Source: Desulfovibrio sp. Fe33
GTDB lineage: Bacteria; Desulfobacterota; Desulfovibrionia; Desulfovibrionales; Desulfovibrionaceae
Direction: 5' to 3'
Length of the DNA stretch: 64,000 nt
Assembly (NCBI RefSeq): GCF_028532725.1
Contig: NZ_JAQKGU010000009.1
Location: 104,092-168,091 of the forward strand
Shown here: piece by piece, positions 26,808 to 35,211 of the stretch
Layout of the letters: each line of letters begins with the position of its first letter
Numbering within the stretch: the stretch's first letter is position 1
Position numbers and translations under genes: made by a program
Notes under the pieces: generated by a model
Told to the model about the DNA's origin: nothing
Database searches by the model: none
What the model saw: the letters and a program-made list of their open reading frames with translations, nothing else

Positions 26808-27568
26808 TGGCTGACGTGTATTTCATCGGAGCCGGGCCGGGCGATCCGGAGTTGTTGACCGTCAAGGGGCGTCGGCTCATCGCCGAGGCCGATCTGGTGC
26901 TCTACGCCGGTTCCCTGGTGCCTGCCGAAGTGGTGGCCGGGGCCGGGCCGAACGCCCGGGTGGCCGATTCCGCGCCCATGAGCCTGGAGGAAACCCACGC
27001 GCTCATGGCGGAGACCGTGGCTTCGGGCGGCAAGGTGGCCCGTGTTCATACCGGCGATCCGTCGCTCTACGGGGCCATTCGCGAGCAGATGGCCCTGCTC
27101 GACGAGGCCGGAATTACCCATGAGGTGGTGCCGGGCGTGACGGCCGGGTTCGCGGCGGCAGCGGCGGCCGGACGGTCGTATACCGTGCCCGAAGTGACGC
27201 AGACGCTCATCTTTACCCGGCTGGAAGGGCGCACTCCGGTGCCCGAGGGCGAGAAACTGCGCAAGCTCGCTGCCCACGGCTCGGCCATGTGCATCTATCT
27301 TTCGGCGGGCGATCCCGAGGGCGTGCAGTCCGAGTTGCTGGCGGGCGGCATGGCGGAATCCACCCTGGTGGTCATGGCCTACCGCGTGGGCTGGCCGGAC
27401 GAGAAACTGGTCGAGATCGAACTGGGCGGGCTTGCCGAAGCCGCCCGGCTGAACGGCTTCACCCGCCAGACCGTGTTCCTGGTCCTGCCCGGACAGGGCC
27501 ACGAGGACGCGGGCAAGGCCAAGTCGCTGCTCTACGACAAGGATTTCAAGCACATGTACCGCGCCTGA
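26807..27568 (+). CDS. cbiF: Cobalt-precorrin-4 C11-methyltransferase
   Basis: A 253-residue SAM-dependent tetrapyrrole methylase of the CobM/CbiF type. It carries VYFIGAGPGDPELLTVKGRRL, the YAGSLVP loop, the glycine-rich GDPSLYGAIREQM segment and TRLEGRTPVPEGEKL, which distinguish C11 methylases from the other family members. It adds the C11 methyl group in corrin-ring synthesis. The start overlaps the exonuclease stop (TGATG). The CbiF name is preferred because CbiD and CbiG, markers of the anaerobic route, are present elsewhere in the window. Confidence 0.93.
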   Translation: MADVYFIGAGPGDPELLTVKGRRLIAEADLVLYAGSLVPAEVVAGAGPNARVADSAPMSLEETHALMAETVASGGKVARVHTGDPSLYGAIREQMALLDEAGITHEVVPGVTAGFAAAAAAGRSYTVPEVTQTLIFTRLEGRTPVPEGEKLRKLAAHGSAMCIYLSAGDPEGVQSELLAGGMAESTLVVMAYRVGWPDEKLVEIELGGLAEAARLNGFTRQTVFLVLPGQGHEDAGKAKSLLYDKDFKHMYRA

Positions 27569-27585
27569 CGCGCCGGGAGGACGCC

Positions 27586-27981
27586 ATGGAGATTCTGGAA
27601 ATTCGCACCCGCGACCGTGAGGAATTGGTCGACATCACCGGAGCCGTGCGCAGGGTCGTCATGGAAAACGGATGGTCCGACGGCGCGTTGCTCCTCTACT
27701 GTCCACACACCACCGGAGCGGTGACGGTCAACGAGGGCGCGGACCCTGACGTTGTCCGCGACATCGTCGTGAACATGCGCAAGCTCGTGCCCCATGGCGG
27801 CGATTACCGCCACGCCGAAGGCAACTCGGACGCGCACATCAAGTCGTCCCTGTTCGGCTGCGACCAGATGGTCATTGTCGAGGGCGGCAATCTCATGCTC
27901 GGAACTTGGCAGAAAATCTATTTTTGCGAATTCGACGGCCCGAGGACCCGCAAGCTCTGGGTCAAGTGGCTGGCGAGCTGA
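27586..27981 (+). CDS. YjbQ/UPF0047 family protein
   Basis: A 131-residue protein of the YjbQ family with the expected conserved blocks: LYCPHTTGAVTVNEGADPDV, HAEGNSDAHIKSSLFG, LMLGTWQKIYFCEFDGPR. The conserved histidines are thought to bind a metal, and family members show weak thiamine-phosphate synthase activity. GGGAGG precedes the ATG. It is 17 bases after cbiF and is probably co-transcribed with it. True function is unsettled. Confidence 0.9.
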   Translation: MEILEIRTRDREELVDITGAVRRVVMENGWSDGALLLYCPHTTGAVTVNEGADPDVVRDIVVNMRKLVPHGGDYRHAEGNSDAHIKSSLFGCDQMVIVEGGNLMLGTWQKIYFCEFDGPRTRKLWVKWLAS

Positions 27982-27991
27982 CGGCCGCCGG

Positions 27992-29026
27992 TCAGAAGGA
28001 ATAGGTCAGGTCCAGGCCCAGACTGCCCGCCAGGGAGGATTTGCCCCTGATGTGGGCCGGTCCGGCCGGGCCGTAGGATGGTTCCTTGATGGACCTGTAT
28101 CCCTGCCCGCTGCCCAGGATCTGGGGCACGTACGAAAGGTATTGCAGGCCGCCCTTCAGGCCGATGTCCAGTTTGTTCCAGACATTGGCTGAAATGGTTC
28201 CGTCCAGGGTGCCCCGGTAGGCAAAGTCGTTTTCGGTCTGCGAAATGGAGCTTTTCCCTCCCTGCGCATTGGAATTCATCCTTGAATCGTAGCTCGCGGA
28301 CACGGCTCCGACGCCTTGAGTTGTTTCCAGGGACAGCTTCACCGGTCCGGCCTGCCTAATCAGCCTGATTCCGAACAGCACACCGTTGTAGGTGGCTTCA
28401 GCATCGTCGGAAAGGGTCATCCGGTCCCCGGTGCTGGAATGGTAGTCCACAGAGTATTCCTGATCGAGCTTCATTCCCCAGTATCCGGCAAACAGTTCGA
28501 GGCCGGGCCCCCATGCGGCGCACTGCGTTCCCGCAATCAGCTCCCCGACCAACTGACGGAATTGGAGTTCGGTTCGCGTATAGGCCGTCCCCGCCGTTCC
28601 GGCCCCGCCAAATCCGGAATTATTTCCTGAAACAGGGAAATAACCGACCTTCGTGTAGTCGCCATAGGGGGAATACGCCCCCTCCTTGACCGGATTCGAC
28701 TCCGCGAATCCGCCTCGGACTTCAACGAACTGACCGCCGCTTTTTCCCCACCCGAGGGCTATTTGCGTCATGGGCGCGGTCACAGTCTCGTCGAATGTGG
28801 ACAAGCGATCGCCTTTGTCCTGGTCGATGCGGTTCCAGAGCGGAAGATATTCAGGCAAATCAATGAGGTATAAGGATATTCCGGCTTTCGCGTACAAGCC
28901 GGTGTCGGCGCTGGAAGCGGTTGCGTCCCCGGCCTGGGCGCGGGCAGGGGACAGCCAAAGGAACAGCGGTAGGAGCAGAAAAAACGGAATGAGACGCTGA
29001 GACGGTGAGGTGTTCGTCGTATGCAT
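27992..29026 (-). CDS. Outer-membrane beta-barrel protein of unknown function
   Basis: A 344-residue exported protein: a signal peptide ending ARAQA, then many short alternating strands rich in Gly, Ser, Tyr and aromatic girdle residues (GLYAKAGISLYLIDL, KLSLETTQGVGAVSASY, FAYRGTLDGTISANVWNKLDIGLKGG). It ends in LTYSF; a C-terminal phenylalanine is the usual signal for BAM-assembled barrels. A single cysteine is present. I recognise no specific family. Confidence 0.75.
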   Translation of the reverse strand: MHTTNTSPSQRLIPFFLLLPLFLWLSPARAQAGDATASSADTGLYAKAGISLYLIDLPEYLPLWNRIDQDKGDRLSTFDETVTAPMTQIALGWGKSGGQFVEVRGGFAESNPVKEGAYSPYGDYTKVGYFPVSGNNSGFGGAGTAGTAYTRTELQFRQLVGELIAGTQCAAWGPGLELFAGYWGMKLDQEYSVDYHSSTGDRMTLSDDAEATYNGVLFGIRLIRQAGPVKLSLETTQGVGAVSASYDSRMNSNAQGGKSSISQTENDFAYRGTLDGTISANVWNKLDIGLKGGLQYLSYVPQILGSGQGYRSIKEPSYGPAGPAHIRGKSSLAGSLGLDLTYSF

Positions 29027-29163
29027 GATACGAAGATATTTCAGGCTTGCGTTTCAAGAAGTCAATATAAATTAAATGGGTTGATGGAGCGAAGCCCGAA
29101 CCGGCCGCGCCTGCGCGAAAGAAGGTCGGGCCTTGATGCCGTCCGGGGGCTTGCGTCGATGGA

Positions 29164-29208
29164 AAGGGGGCAGGGAACGGCGTCGCCGTTCCCTGCCCCC
29201 TTGGTGTT
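29164..29208 (-). terminator. Terminator of the chemoreceptor gene
   Basis: An 18-bp perfect stem (29164-29181 with 29185-29202) and a 3-base loop lie 26 bases beyond the stop of the minus-strand chemoreceptor gene, with TTT following on that strand. On the plus strand a GGTG then five Ts follow. Confidence 0.75.
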
Positions 29209-29227
29209 TTTGAATAGGTTTTGGCGG

Positions 29228-31342
29228 TTAGGCGACCATCTGCTGAATGAGTTCGTCCAGCTCGGTGACCATATGCTGAAGCTCGCCCACAGAACCTGCT
29301 GCGCGGGTCATGGACTGGCTGGTTTCGTCGGATACGCGGTTGATGTCCTCGGTCGCCCGGGCGATTTCCTCGGCCGACGCGGACTGTTCCTCCGAGGCGG
29401 CGGCAATGGACTGGACCTGCCCGGAGGAGTCGTCGGAGTAGGCCACGATTTCGTCGAGCATGGCCAGGGCCTGGTCGGCCAGGCGGGTGCTCTGGGCCAC
29501 GGCTTCGGCGGCCGTGTCCGTGGAGGCGATGTTCGCCCGGCTGGATTCCTGGATAGCCCTGATGGCGTTGTTCACTTCGGTGGTGGCGGTCATGGTCTTT
29601 TCGGCCAGCTTGCGCACCTCGTCGGCGACCACGGCGAACCCCCGGCCCGCCTCGCCTGCGCGGGCCGCTTCAATGGCCGCGTTGAGCGCAAGCAGGTTGG
29701 TCTGGTCCGCGATGTCGGAGATGACCTCGATGATGTTTCCGATGGAGTCGGCCTGCTCGCCCAGGCCGGTCATGTCCGTCTTGAGCTGGTCGGCGTGTTC
29801 CTGGACCTTCCGGATGGCGTTGACCACCTGGTTGACGACTTCCGCGCCTTCACCGGCCTTGGCCCGGGTCTGGCTGGTGTTTTCTGCCGCCCGGCTCGCG
29901 TTGCGCGCCACCTCCAGCACCGTGGCGTTCATCTCTTCCATGGCCGTGGCCGTTTCGGTTGTCCGTTCGTTTTGGATGCGGGAACCCTGGGTGGCCTGCT
30001 CAACTTGCGCGCTGAGGTCGGCGGAGGAATCGGCCAGCGTGTGGGATATATCCGCAGCGCGTTGGGCGAGAAGGGCGTTTTTGCGTTGCAGGGTCATGAT
30101 TTCGGTTTGGTCCACGACGATCTCCACCGCGCCGACAATCTTGCCGTCGGCGTCGTGGATGGGCTTGCCCGTGTATTTGATGTCCAGGTCCATGTTCCGC
30201 GGATGGGCATCGGTTTCGGAGCTTTCCATCTTGTTGGTGCGCATACAGGTGGTGCAGGCGCATTTCTCGGTGTGGCAGTCCGAGGTCCTGAAGATGTCGT
30301 GGCAATTCACGGCGCTGTAGGCGTTGTGGTCCTTGAATCCGCCCAGGGTCCGGCCTGTTTCGTTCAGGAAGAGGACGTTCATCTTGGTGTCGATGGTCAT
30401 GACCGGCAGCGGGATGGAGTCGAGATACCGGACAAGGGCTTCGGCGATTTCGTTGCTGTGGCCGAGAATCCCGGCGAACTCGCCCTCAAGCCCGTCGGCC
30501 GGGGCCTTGGTCCGCAATTTGCCCACTTCTATGGCGGTTGCCGTCTCCTTGAACCGTGTGGACATGATATTGAGCGTTTCGGTGATGTTCACCAGCAGAG
30601 CGCACAGCCGTCCGATCTCGTCCTTCTGCCGCACGTCGAGCGTGGCGTCGAAGTTGCCTTTGGCTATCTCGCGGGCGAAAGCCAGGGCCTTGTTGACGGG
30701 ACGCGCGATGCCCGCGGCCATGAATATGGAGAGAATGATGGCGGCTGCCACCACCGTTACGGTGATGATGAGCGTTGTCGTGGAAAGCTCATCCCGGCTC
30801 AGGACGAACGCGTCGTGTTCCTGTTCAATGGATGTGTCGAGTTGAGCCTGGAGGGCGTCAATCTGTTCCTTGGCCATCCGAAAGTGTTCGTCCATGCGGC
30901 CGCTCAGGGCGTAGAGGCCCGATTGGTCGGCATACCCGCCGTTGAGCATCTCGGGGAGGTCCTTTTCCAGGATTCCCAGGAGGTCTTGGTAGGATTTGTC
31001 CAGCCGTTCCACCCGGCTCTCCATGCTGAGCCTGTCAGCCACGGACCGGGCTATCTCCAGGTCCTGCGTAGTCTCGTCGCGCAGTCCCGCAACTTTCTTC
31101 TTGAACGCCTCGGCATCAGGCCGGAGCAGTGTACGGGCGAAATCCGCGTTGATGGATTCAAGACGGATTTCCATTTCCAGCAGGGCGGTCATCTCCCGGG
31201 TGGCTTCGACCTCGGCGTCTTGGAGTTCGGACAGGCTGTTCATGGCGTGGCTCTGAAACAGGGCGAAACCGATGAAGATGATCGAAAGGAGGGAAAAACC
31301 GATGGCGAGCCGAAATTTGACAGATAGATTATTGAATCTCAT
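29228..31342 (-). CDS. Methyl-accepting chemotaxis protein with Cys-rich PAS domain
   Basis: A 704-residue chemoreceptor from ATG 31342. Layout: TM1 (10-30), a periplasmic four-helix-type region (about 33-188), TM2 (190-212), HAMP (212-265), a cytoplasmic PAS domain (about 300-415) and the signalling domain with its conserved tip (about 540-585, [20 protein letters not shown]). The PAS domain contains C347, C356, C361, C363 and C366 within 20 residues, suggesting a redox or metal sensor. No CheA/CheW docking tail is present and no chemotaxis genes are adjacent. Confidence 0.93.
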   Translation of the reverse strand: MRFNNLSVKFRLAIGFSLLSIIFIGFALFQSHAMNSLSELQDAEVEATREMTALLEMEIRLESINADFARTLLRPDAEAFKKKVAGLRDETTQDLEIARSVADRLSMESRVERLDKSYQDLLGILEKDLPEMLNGGYADQSGLYALSGRMDEHFRMAKEQIDALQAQLDTSIEQEHDAFVLSRDELSTTTLIITVTVVAAAIILSIFMAAGIARPVNKALAFAREIAKGNFDATLDVRQKDEIGRLCALLVNITETLNIMSTRFKETATAIEVGKLRTKAPADGLEGEFAGILGHSNEIAEALVRYLDSIPLPVMTIDTKMNVLFLNETGRTLGGFKDHNAYSAVNCHDIFRTSDCHTEKCACTTCMRTNKMESSETDAHPRNMDLDIKYTGKPIHDADGKIVGAVEIVVDQTEIMTLQRKNALLAQRAADISHTLADSSADLSAQVEQATQGSRIQNERTTETATAMEEMNATVLEVARNASRAAENTSQTRAKAGEGAEVVNQVVNAIRKVQEHADQLKTDMTGLGEQADSIGNIIEVISDIADQTNLLALNAAIEAARAGEAGRGFAVVADEVRKLAEKTMTATTEVNNAIRAIQESSRANIASTDTAAEAVAQSTRLADQALAMLDEIVAYSDDSSGQVQSIAAASEEQSASAEEIARATEDINRVSDETSQSMTRAAGSVGELQHMVTELDELIQQMVA

Positions 31343-31542
31343 AGTTACTATTATCACCTTTTTGGCTACGTGTGTCCGATAGGGGGCACGTAACGCGATA
31401 GATGGTTGATCATATGAACGAAAACCGAAGTCTGCGCGATGACGCCGAAGATGTCCAGTCCTGCTTAGGGGATGGCGGTTGCGCGAAACGGCTCGGTTGG
31501 GGTAGACTCGTTCAGAGTGAACGTCAACCCGGAAGGTGTTAC

Positions 31543-31860
31543 ATGTCTGCGGAAACAAGAATGACCACTGTGAGCCGGACCGAAATTCTTAGGCGCTTCC
31601 TTGTCACGCTGGTCTGTCTGATTTTTTTTGAGGTCCTGAAGTTGATAATTCAAGTGGCCACCCTGTTCCAGTTCGGCTACCTGCTCGTTTCCCGGAAACG
31701 GAGCGAACCGCTCAGGCGGATGTGCAACAACCTGTCCCAGTACGGCTACAGGATCATGCGTTACGCCACCCTGAACGACAACCGGCGGCCTTTCCCCTTT
31801 GCCCCATTCCCCGAGGACGGGGATTGCGAGCCGCCCGCCAAGCAGGTACAGTTCCGCTGA
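31543..31860 (+). CDS. DUF4389-type small membrane protein
   Basis: A 105-residue protein with one strong hydrophobic segment ([31 protein letters not shown]), followed by a positively charged part ([41 protein letters not shown]), as in DUF4389 proteins. GGAAGG sits 6 bases before ATG 31543. The function of the family is unknown. It is followed one base after its stop by the cysteine-rich gene. Confidence 0.75.
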   Translation: MSAETRMTTVSRTEILRRFLVTLVCLIFFEVLKLIIQVATLFQFGYLLVSRKRSEPLRRMCNNLSQYGYRIMRYATLNDNRRPFPFAPFPEDGDCEPPAKQVQFR

Positions 31861-31861
31861 C

Positions 31862-32134
31862 ATGAAGAACAGCCATCGTTTTTTCAGCAATACGGACTGC
31901 GAGTATTTCCCCTGCCACAAGACCAGGCGGCCGGAGCGTTTCAACTGCATGTTCTGCTACTGCCCGCTCTATTTTTTCGAGGAGTGCGGAGGCAACTACG
32001 CCATCCTTGATTCGGGCGTCAAAGACTGCACCAATTGTATGATTCCCCACACGCCGGAGGGGTACGACCATATCCTGGCCCGGCTCAAGGAACGCTTCGT
32101 CGAGATTCGCAAGGCGGGTTCCGAAAGGAAGTGA
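31862..32134 (+). CDS. Cysteine-rich small-domain protein (COG2158-like)
   Basis: A 90-residue protein with the conserved pattern FFSNTDCEYFPCHK, FNCMFCYCPLYF, ECGGNY and KDCTNCMIPHTPEGYDHI, containing nine cysteines. It matches the cysteine-rich small domain family (COG2158, zf-like), whose members are often found beside cobalamin or cobalt genes in anaerobes. Metal or Fe-S binding is likely but unproven. It starts directly after the DUF4389 stop (TGACATG). Its link to the cobalamin genes in this window is inference from family context. Confidence 0.82.
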   Translation: MKNSHRFFSNTDCEYFPCHKTRRPERFNCMFCYCPLYFFEECGGNYAILDSGVKDCTNCMIPHTPEGYDHILARLKERFVEIRKAGSERK

Positions 32135-32138
32135 CGGG

Positions 32139-32582
32139 TCAGATGCGGCGTTTGGCGTTGAAGGGCGAGTGGGTCATGTAGTGGTTGAACTCGCGCTCCA
32201 GCCTGCCGCGTTCGCGTGAGGCCTGCCGTTCCTGCGCTTCAAGGTCCAGGGCGCCGTCCTGGAACCGCGACAGGGACACGAAGCAGTTCCTGATCCGGGC
32301 CAGCTCGTCGTGACGGCGCTTTTTCCAAAAGTAGTAGGCCATGATCTTGGCCGCGCTTTTGATGTCTTCCTTCGGGTAGGCGAGCTGCTGCCTGTCCAGG
32401 GGGAAGTTCTCTCCGTCCTCCACCAGGGGGAGGACGCCGACCAGCACTTCCCTGGAACGTTTCAGGGATTCGGGCGAGATCCGATAGACCTTCACCCTCC
32501 TTCGGCTGCCGTGCCACCATTTGATCCCGTACAGCAGGATCGTCAGCACGATCACGCCAAGCCAAATGTCCATGTCCAGCAT
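32139..32582 (-). CDS. Membrane-anchored protein of unknown function
   Basis: A 147-residue protein with one N-terminal membrane segment (DIWLGVIVLTILLYGIKWW) and a charged cytoplasmic helical domain (KVYRISPESLKRSREVLVGVLPLVEDGENFPLDRQQLAYP; EAQERQASRERGRLEREFNHYM). I recognise no family. It is the last gene of the PilZ/HD-GYP unit, 22 bases after the HD-GYP stop, so it may take part in c-di-GMP-dependent control. Confidence 0.68.
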   Translation of the reverse strand: MLDMDIWLGVIVLTILLYGIKWWHGSRRRVKVYRISPESLKRSREVLVGVLPLVEDGENFPLDRQQLAYPKEDIKSAAKIMAYYFWKKRRHDELARIRNCFVSLSRFQDGALDLEAQERQASRERGRLEREFNHYMTHSPFNAKRRI

Positions 32583-32604
32583 CGAATCCCTCCGGCGGGG
32601 CGGA

Positions 32605-33807
32605 TCAGTTCGGGGCCAGGTAATTCATCAGGGTCCTGCGGTAGGACGAAGGGTCGGCGCACTCCAGTATCTCGATGGCCTTGCCCCGATCGAACTGTTG
32701 GGTCAGGTCCACGTCGCGTGTGCGAATGGGCTTCATGTCCGCGTCCATGATGATCCGGATTTTCGGGTTGAGCGGTTCGCGCGAGTTGCTCTCGAAGACC
32801 AGGGCGTACTCCCCGGTGTTCAGGCGCACGAAGCTGCCAGCCGGGAAGATGCCCAGACATTTGATGAACAGTTGGACCTCGGTGGGGTCGAAGTCCTGGT
32901 CGCGCATACCGTACATGATGCCCAGCGCCTTGTTGGGCAGGATCGCGTTCTTGTAGCACCTGTCGGAAGTCAGGGCGTCGTATACGTCGGCCAGGCAGAG
33001 AATGCGGGCGAAGGCCGGTATGTCCTTGCGGGCCAGCCCGTCGGGGTAGCCCGAGCCGTTGTGCCGTTCGTGATGGTGCAGTACGGCCCGCAGGACCTTT
33101 GCGTGGATGTCGCTGTTGCGCCTGAGAAGATCGCGGCCGTACTCCGGGTGGCGCCGCACCTCGTCCCGCTCAGCCGAGGTCAGGGGACCGGGCTTGTTGA
33201 TGATTCTGGCAGGGACGGTGGTTTTGCCCAGGTCGTGCATCATTCCGGCCACGCCGAGCAGGACCAGTTCCTCCCGCGACATGCCGATGTACTCGCCGAA
33301 GACCACGCTGATGGCGGCCACGTTGATGCAGTGGGTGTATGTGTAGTCGTCGAATTCGGACAGCTTGGCCAGACAGACCAGGGTGTCGGGGTTGGACACG
33401 GCCGATTCCACGATGGCCCCGGCGGTCTCCAGGGACGCGGCATAATCCATCTTGCGCCCGAGCTTGGCGTCGTGGACTATCCGCATGGCGTGGGCCATGG
33501 CGTCCTCGTACGTGACCATGGCGGAAGAGATGGCCTGCTGGAACGGAATGCGCTCGGGCCGCTTCGGGGCATCCTCCCGCGCGGCGGCGAACTGGTTCAG
33601 GCGCGCCTCGTCGGACTCATCCCCTTCCTCGTCGACGGCGACGAAGACCTCCCTGTAGCCCAGGTCCTGGAGACGGGCCACTTCCTCTTCGGATTCGATG
33701 ATGCCGGGGTCGGCATACAGGTAGGGCAGGTGGTACCAAAGTTCCTTGGCCACCCGGACCACTTCCATGCCTGGCTTCAGGTCTTCGATGGGGATTTTCT
33801 TGATCAT
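32605..33807 (-). CDS. HD-GYP c-di-GMP phosphodiesterase
   Basis: A 400-residue protein. The N-terminal region (about 1-115) resembles DUF3391 (IPIEDLKPGMEVVRV; a long charged linker), followed by an HD-GYP domain with H159 in YTYTHCINVAAIS, the metal-binding HD at 191-192 (GMMHDLGK), HHHERHNGSGYPDG with the GYP triplet at 253-255 and LADVYDALTSDR. These indicate hydrolysis of c-di-GMP to GMP in the cytoplasm. It lies 16 bases after a PilZ receptor gene. Confidence 0.92.
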   Translation of the reverse strand: MIKKIPIEDLKPGMEVVRVAKELWYHLPYLYADPGIIESEEEVARLQDLGYREVFVAVDEEGDESDEARLNQFAAAREDAPKRPERIPFQQAISSAMVTYEDAMAHAMRIVHDAKLGRKMDYAASLETAGAIVESAVSNPDTLVCLAKLSEFDDYTYTHCINVAAISVVFGEYIGMSREELVLLGVAGMMHDLGKTTVPARIINKPGPLTSAERDEVRRHPEYGRDLLRRNSDIHAKVLRAVLHHHERHNGSGYPDGLARKDIPAFARILCLADVYDALTSDRCYKNAILPNKALGIMYGMRDQDFDPTEVQLFIKCLGIFPAGSFVRLNTGEYALVFESNSREPLNPKIRIIMDADMKPIRTRDVDLTQQFDRGKAIEILECADPSSYRRTLMNYLAPN

Positions 33808-33823
33808 GTCGCGAGTCCGTTGG

Positions 33824-34522
33824 TTAGCGGGTCAATCTGCGCATTCTTTCCAGGTAGTTCCCTATTTTTTCCTCTTCCGTCTTGTTGAGGTCGAGGAACA
33901 TCGCGCCCAGGGTGTGAATACCCTGCTCGCGCTGAATGTTTCGGACCACGATGGGCAGCTTGAGCGTGCCTTCGGTTCCGAGGTTGACGATGGCCACCAG
34001 GGCGTCGCCCACTTCGACACGGGCGATGGGTTCCCGCGATCCGGCGCGGACCGAGGCCTTGCAGCCGGTGGCGCTGATGTTGACGATCATGCATTCATAT
34101 TCCGCGTCCTCGGCCTGAAGCATCCCGTCGATGTTGCACTTTGTCCGCGTGTCCCGGCGCAGCTCGACTTTCTCCATCACCGAGGGGTAATCGAAGAAGA
34201 TGAGCGAGGTCGGCGAGGTGATGGCGTTGTGCACCAGGCTCTTGAACCCGTAGACCGTGCCCTGATGAATATATTTGACGATGATCTGGCCGCCCATGGC
34301 CAGCTCTCTGCGGATGCGGCCCGGCAGGCGGACCGACGCGATGAGATATTCGTAGGGATCGTAACCCACGATGCGGCCCCGGTAGGAACGGTCCGCTCCA
34401 GGGACGCGAATTATCACGTCCTTGCCGGGGGATACGCTCAGTTGCACACCCGGTATTTTGACGACCTTGTTTTCGACAGGGGCGGTCTGGTTGTCTGTTT
34501 CTTTTTCAGCCTTTTCCGACAT
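33824..34522 (-). CDS. PilZ-domain c-di-GMP receptor (YcgR-like)
   Basis: A 232-residue protein with an N-terminal YcgR/PilZN-like domain (about 23-105) and a PilZ domain (about 118-228). The two c-di-GMP-binding motifs are intact: RxxxR at 122-126 (RRDTR) and NxSxxG at 148-153 (NISATG). YcgR-like proteins couple c-di-GMP to flagellar motility. The start at ATG 34522 is inferred; the frame is open much further upstream (to 34864, inside the AMMECR1 gene), but that part is compositionally unlike protein. Confidence 0.9.
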   Translation of the reverse strand: MSEKAEKETDNQTAPVENKVVKIPGVQLSVSPGKDVIIRVPGADRSYRGRIVGYDPYEYLIASVRLPGRIRRELAMGGQIIVKYIHQGTVYGFKSLVHNAITSPTSLIFFDYPSVMEKVELRRDTRTKCNIDGMLQAEDAEYECMIVNISATGCKASVRAGSREPIARVEVGDALVAIVNLGTEGTLKLPIVVRNIQREQGIHTLGAMFLDLNKTEEEKIGNYLERMRRLTR

Positions 34523-34650
34523 CAAATACCTTGCGCACGGCAAATTGTGCGGTCTGGAGATATGCCGGACCGCCTGTTCATGGAAGAAATCTATACACGA
34601 TAATAAGTACCACTGTCGATAGGAGATTTTCCTCTTTCTAAAGGTTGGAA

Positions 34651-35208
34651 TTAGAACACTTCGGCTTCGAACCAATAAATTTCCGTGTCGGCCTCCTGCC
34701 AGGCGTCGCGGGGGAGGCCCGCCTTGGCGCAGGTCTGGGACAGGAACGTTTCCCGGTCCCAGTCCCATTCCACCGGGACCTGGGGCAGGAGCAGCCCGGA
34801 CCGTCCGCCGCGGCGCATTATCAGGCCGTGGCGTCCTACTTCCACCAGGGCCGGGTCCGGGCACGGTTCGATCGGGCCGAGGATCGAGATTTCATATTCC
34901 ATCGCATGAAATTCGCCCTCGGTGAGGGGCGGGAAGCGCGGGTCGCGGAAGGCCGCCGACAGGGCCATGTCCCAGACCGTGCGGTACAGTTCGCCCGCGC
35001 CGTAGACGTTGCCGATGCAGCCCCGGAGGCTGCCGTGGAGCTTGAGCGTGACGAAGGCCCCGAGATGCCCGCGCAACTTTTCGGTGGGCGGTTCCGGCGG
35101 CGTATGCGGCCCGTCGCCGATTCCCAGGCCGGAAGAGATGGCCTGGATCACGAGATTCTTGAGGTATTGTTTTTCCCCATCGGTTAGTTCGAAGCGGAAA
35201 TCCGACAT
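34651..35208 (-). CDS. AMMECR1-domain protein
   Basis: A 185-residue AMMECR1 protein with the hallmark LRGCIG hexapeptide (GSLRGCIGNVYG), SAAFRDPRFPPLTEGE and VEWDWDRETFLSQTCAKAGLP. In many bacteria it is part of the AmmeMemoRadiSam set with a MEMO and a radical-SAM protein; neither is adjacent here. Molecular function is unknown. It lies 3 bases downstream of an MFS transporter gene, so the two are co-transcribed. Confidence 0.92.
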   Translation of the reverse strand: MSDFRFELTDGEKQYLKNLVIQAISSGLGIGDGPHTPPEPPTEKLRGHLGAFVTLKLHGSLRGCIGNVYGAGELYRTVWDMALSAAFRDPRFPPLTEGEFHAMEYEISILGPIEPCPDPALVEVGRHGLIMRRGGRSGLLLPQVPVEWDWDRETFLSQTCAKAGLPRDAWQEADTEIYWFEAEVF

Positions 35209-35211
35209 GAG

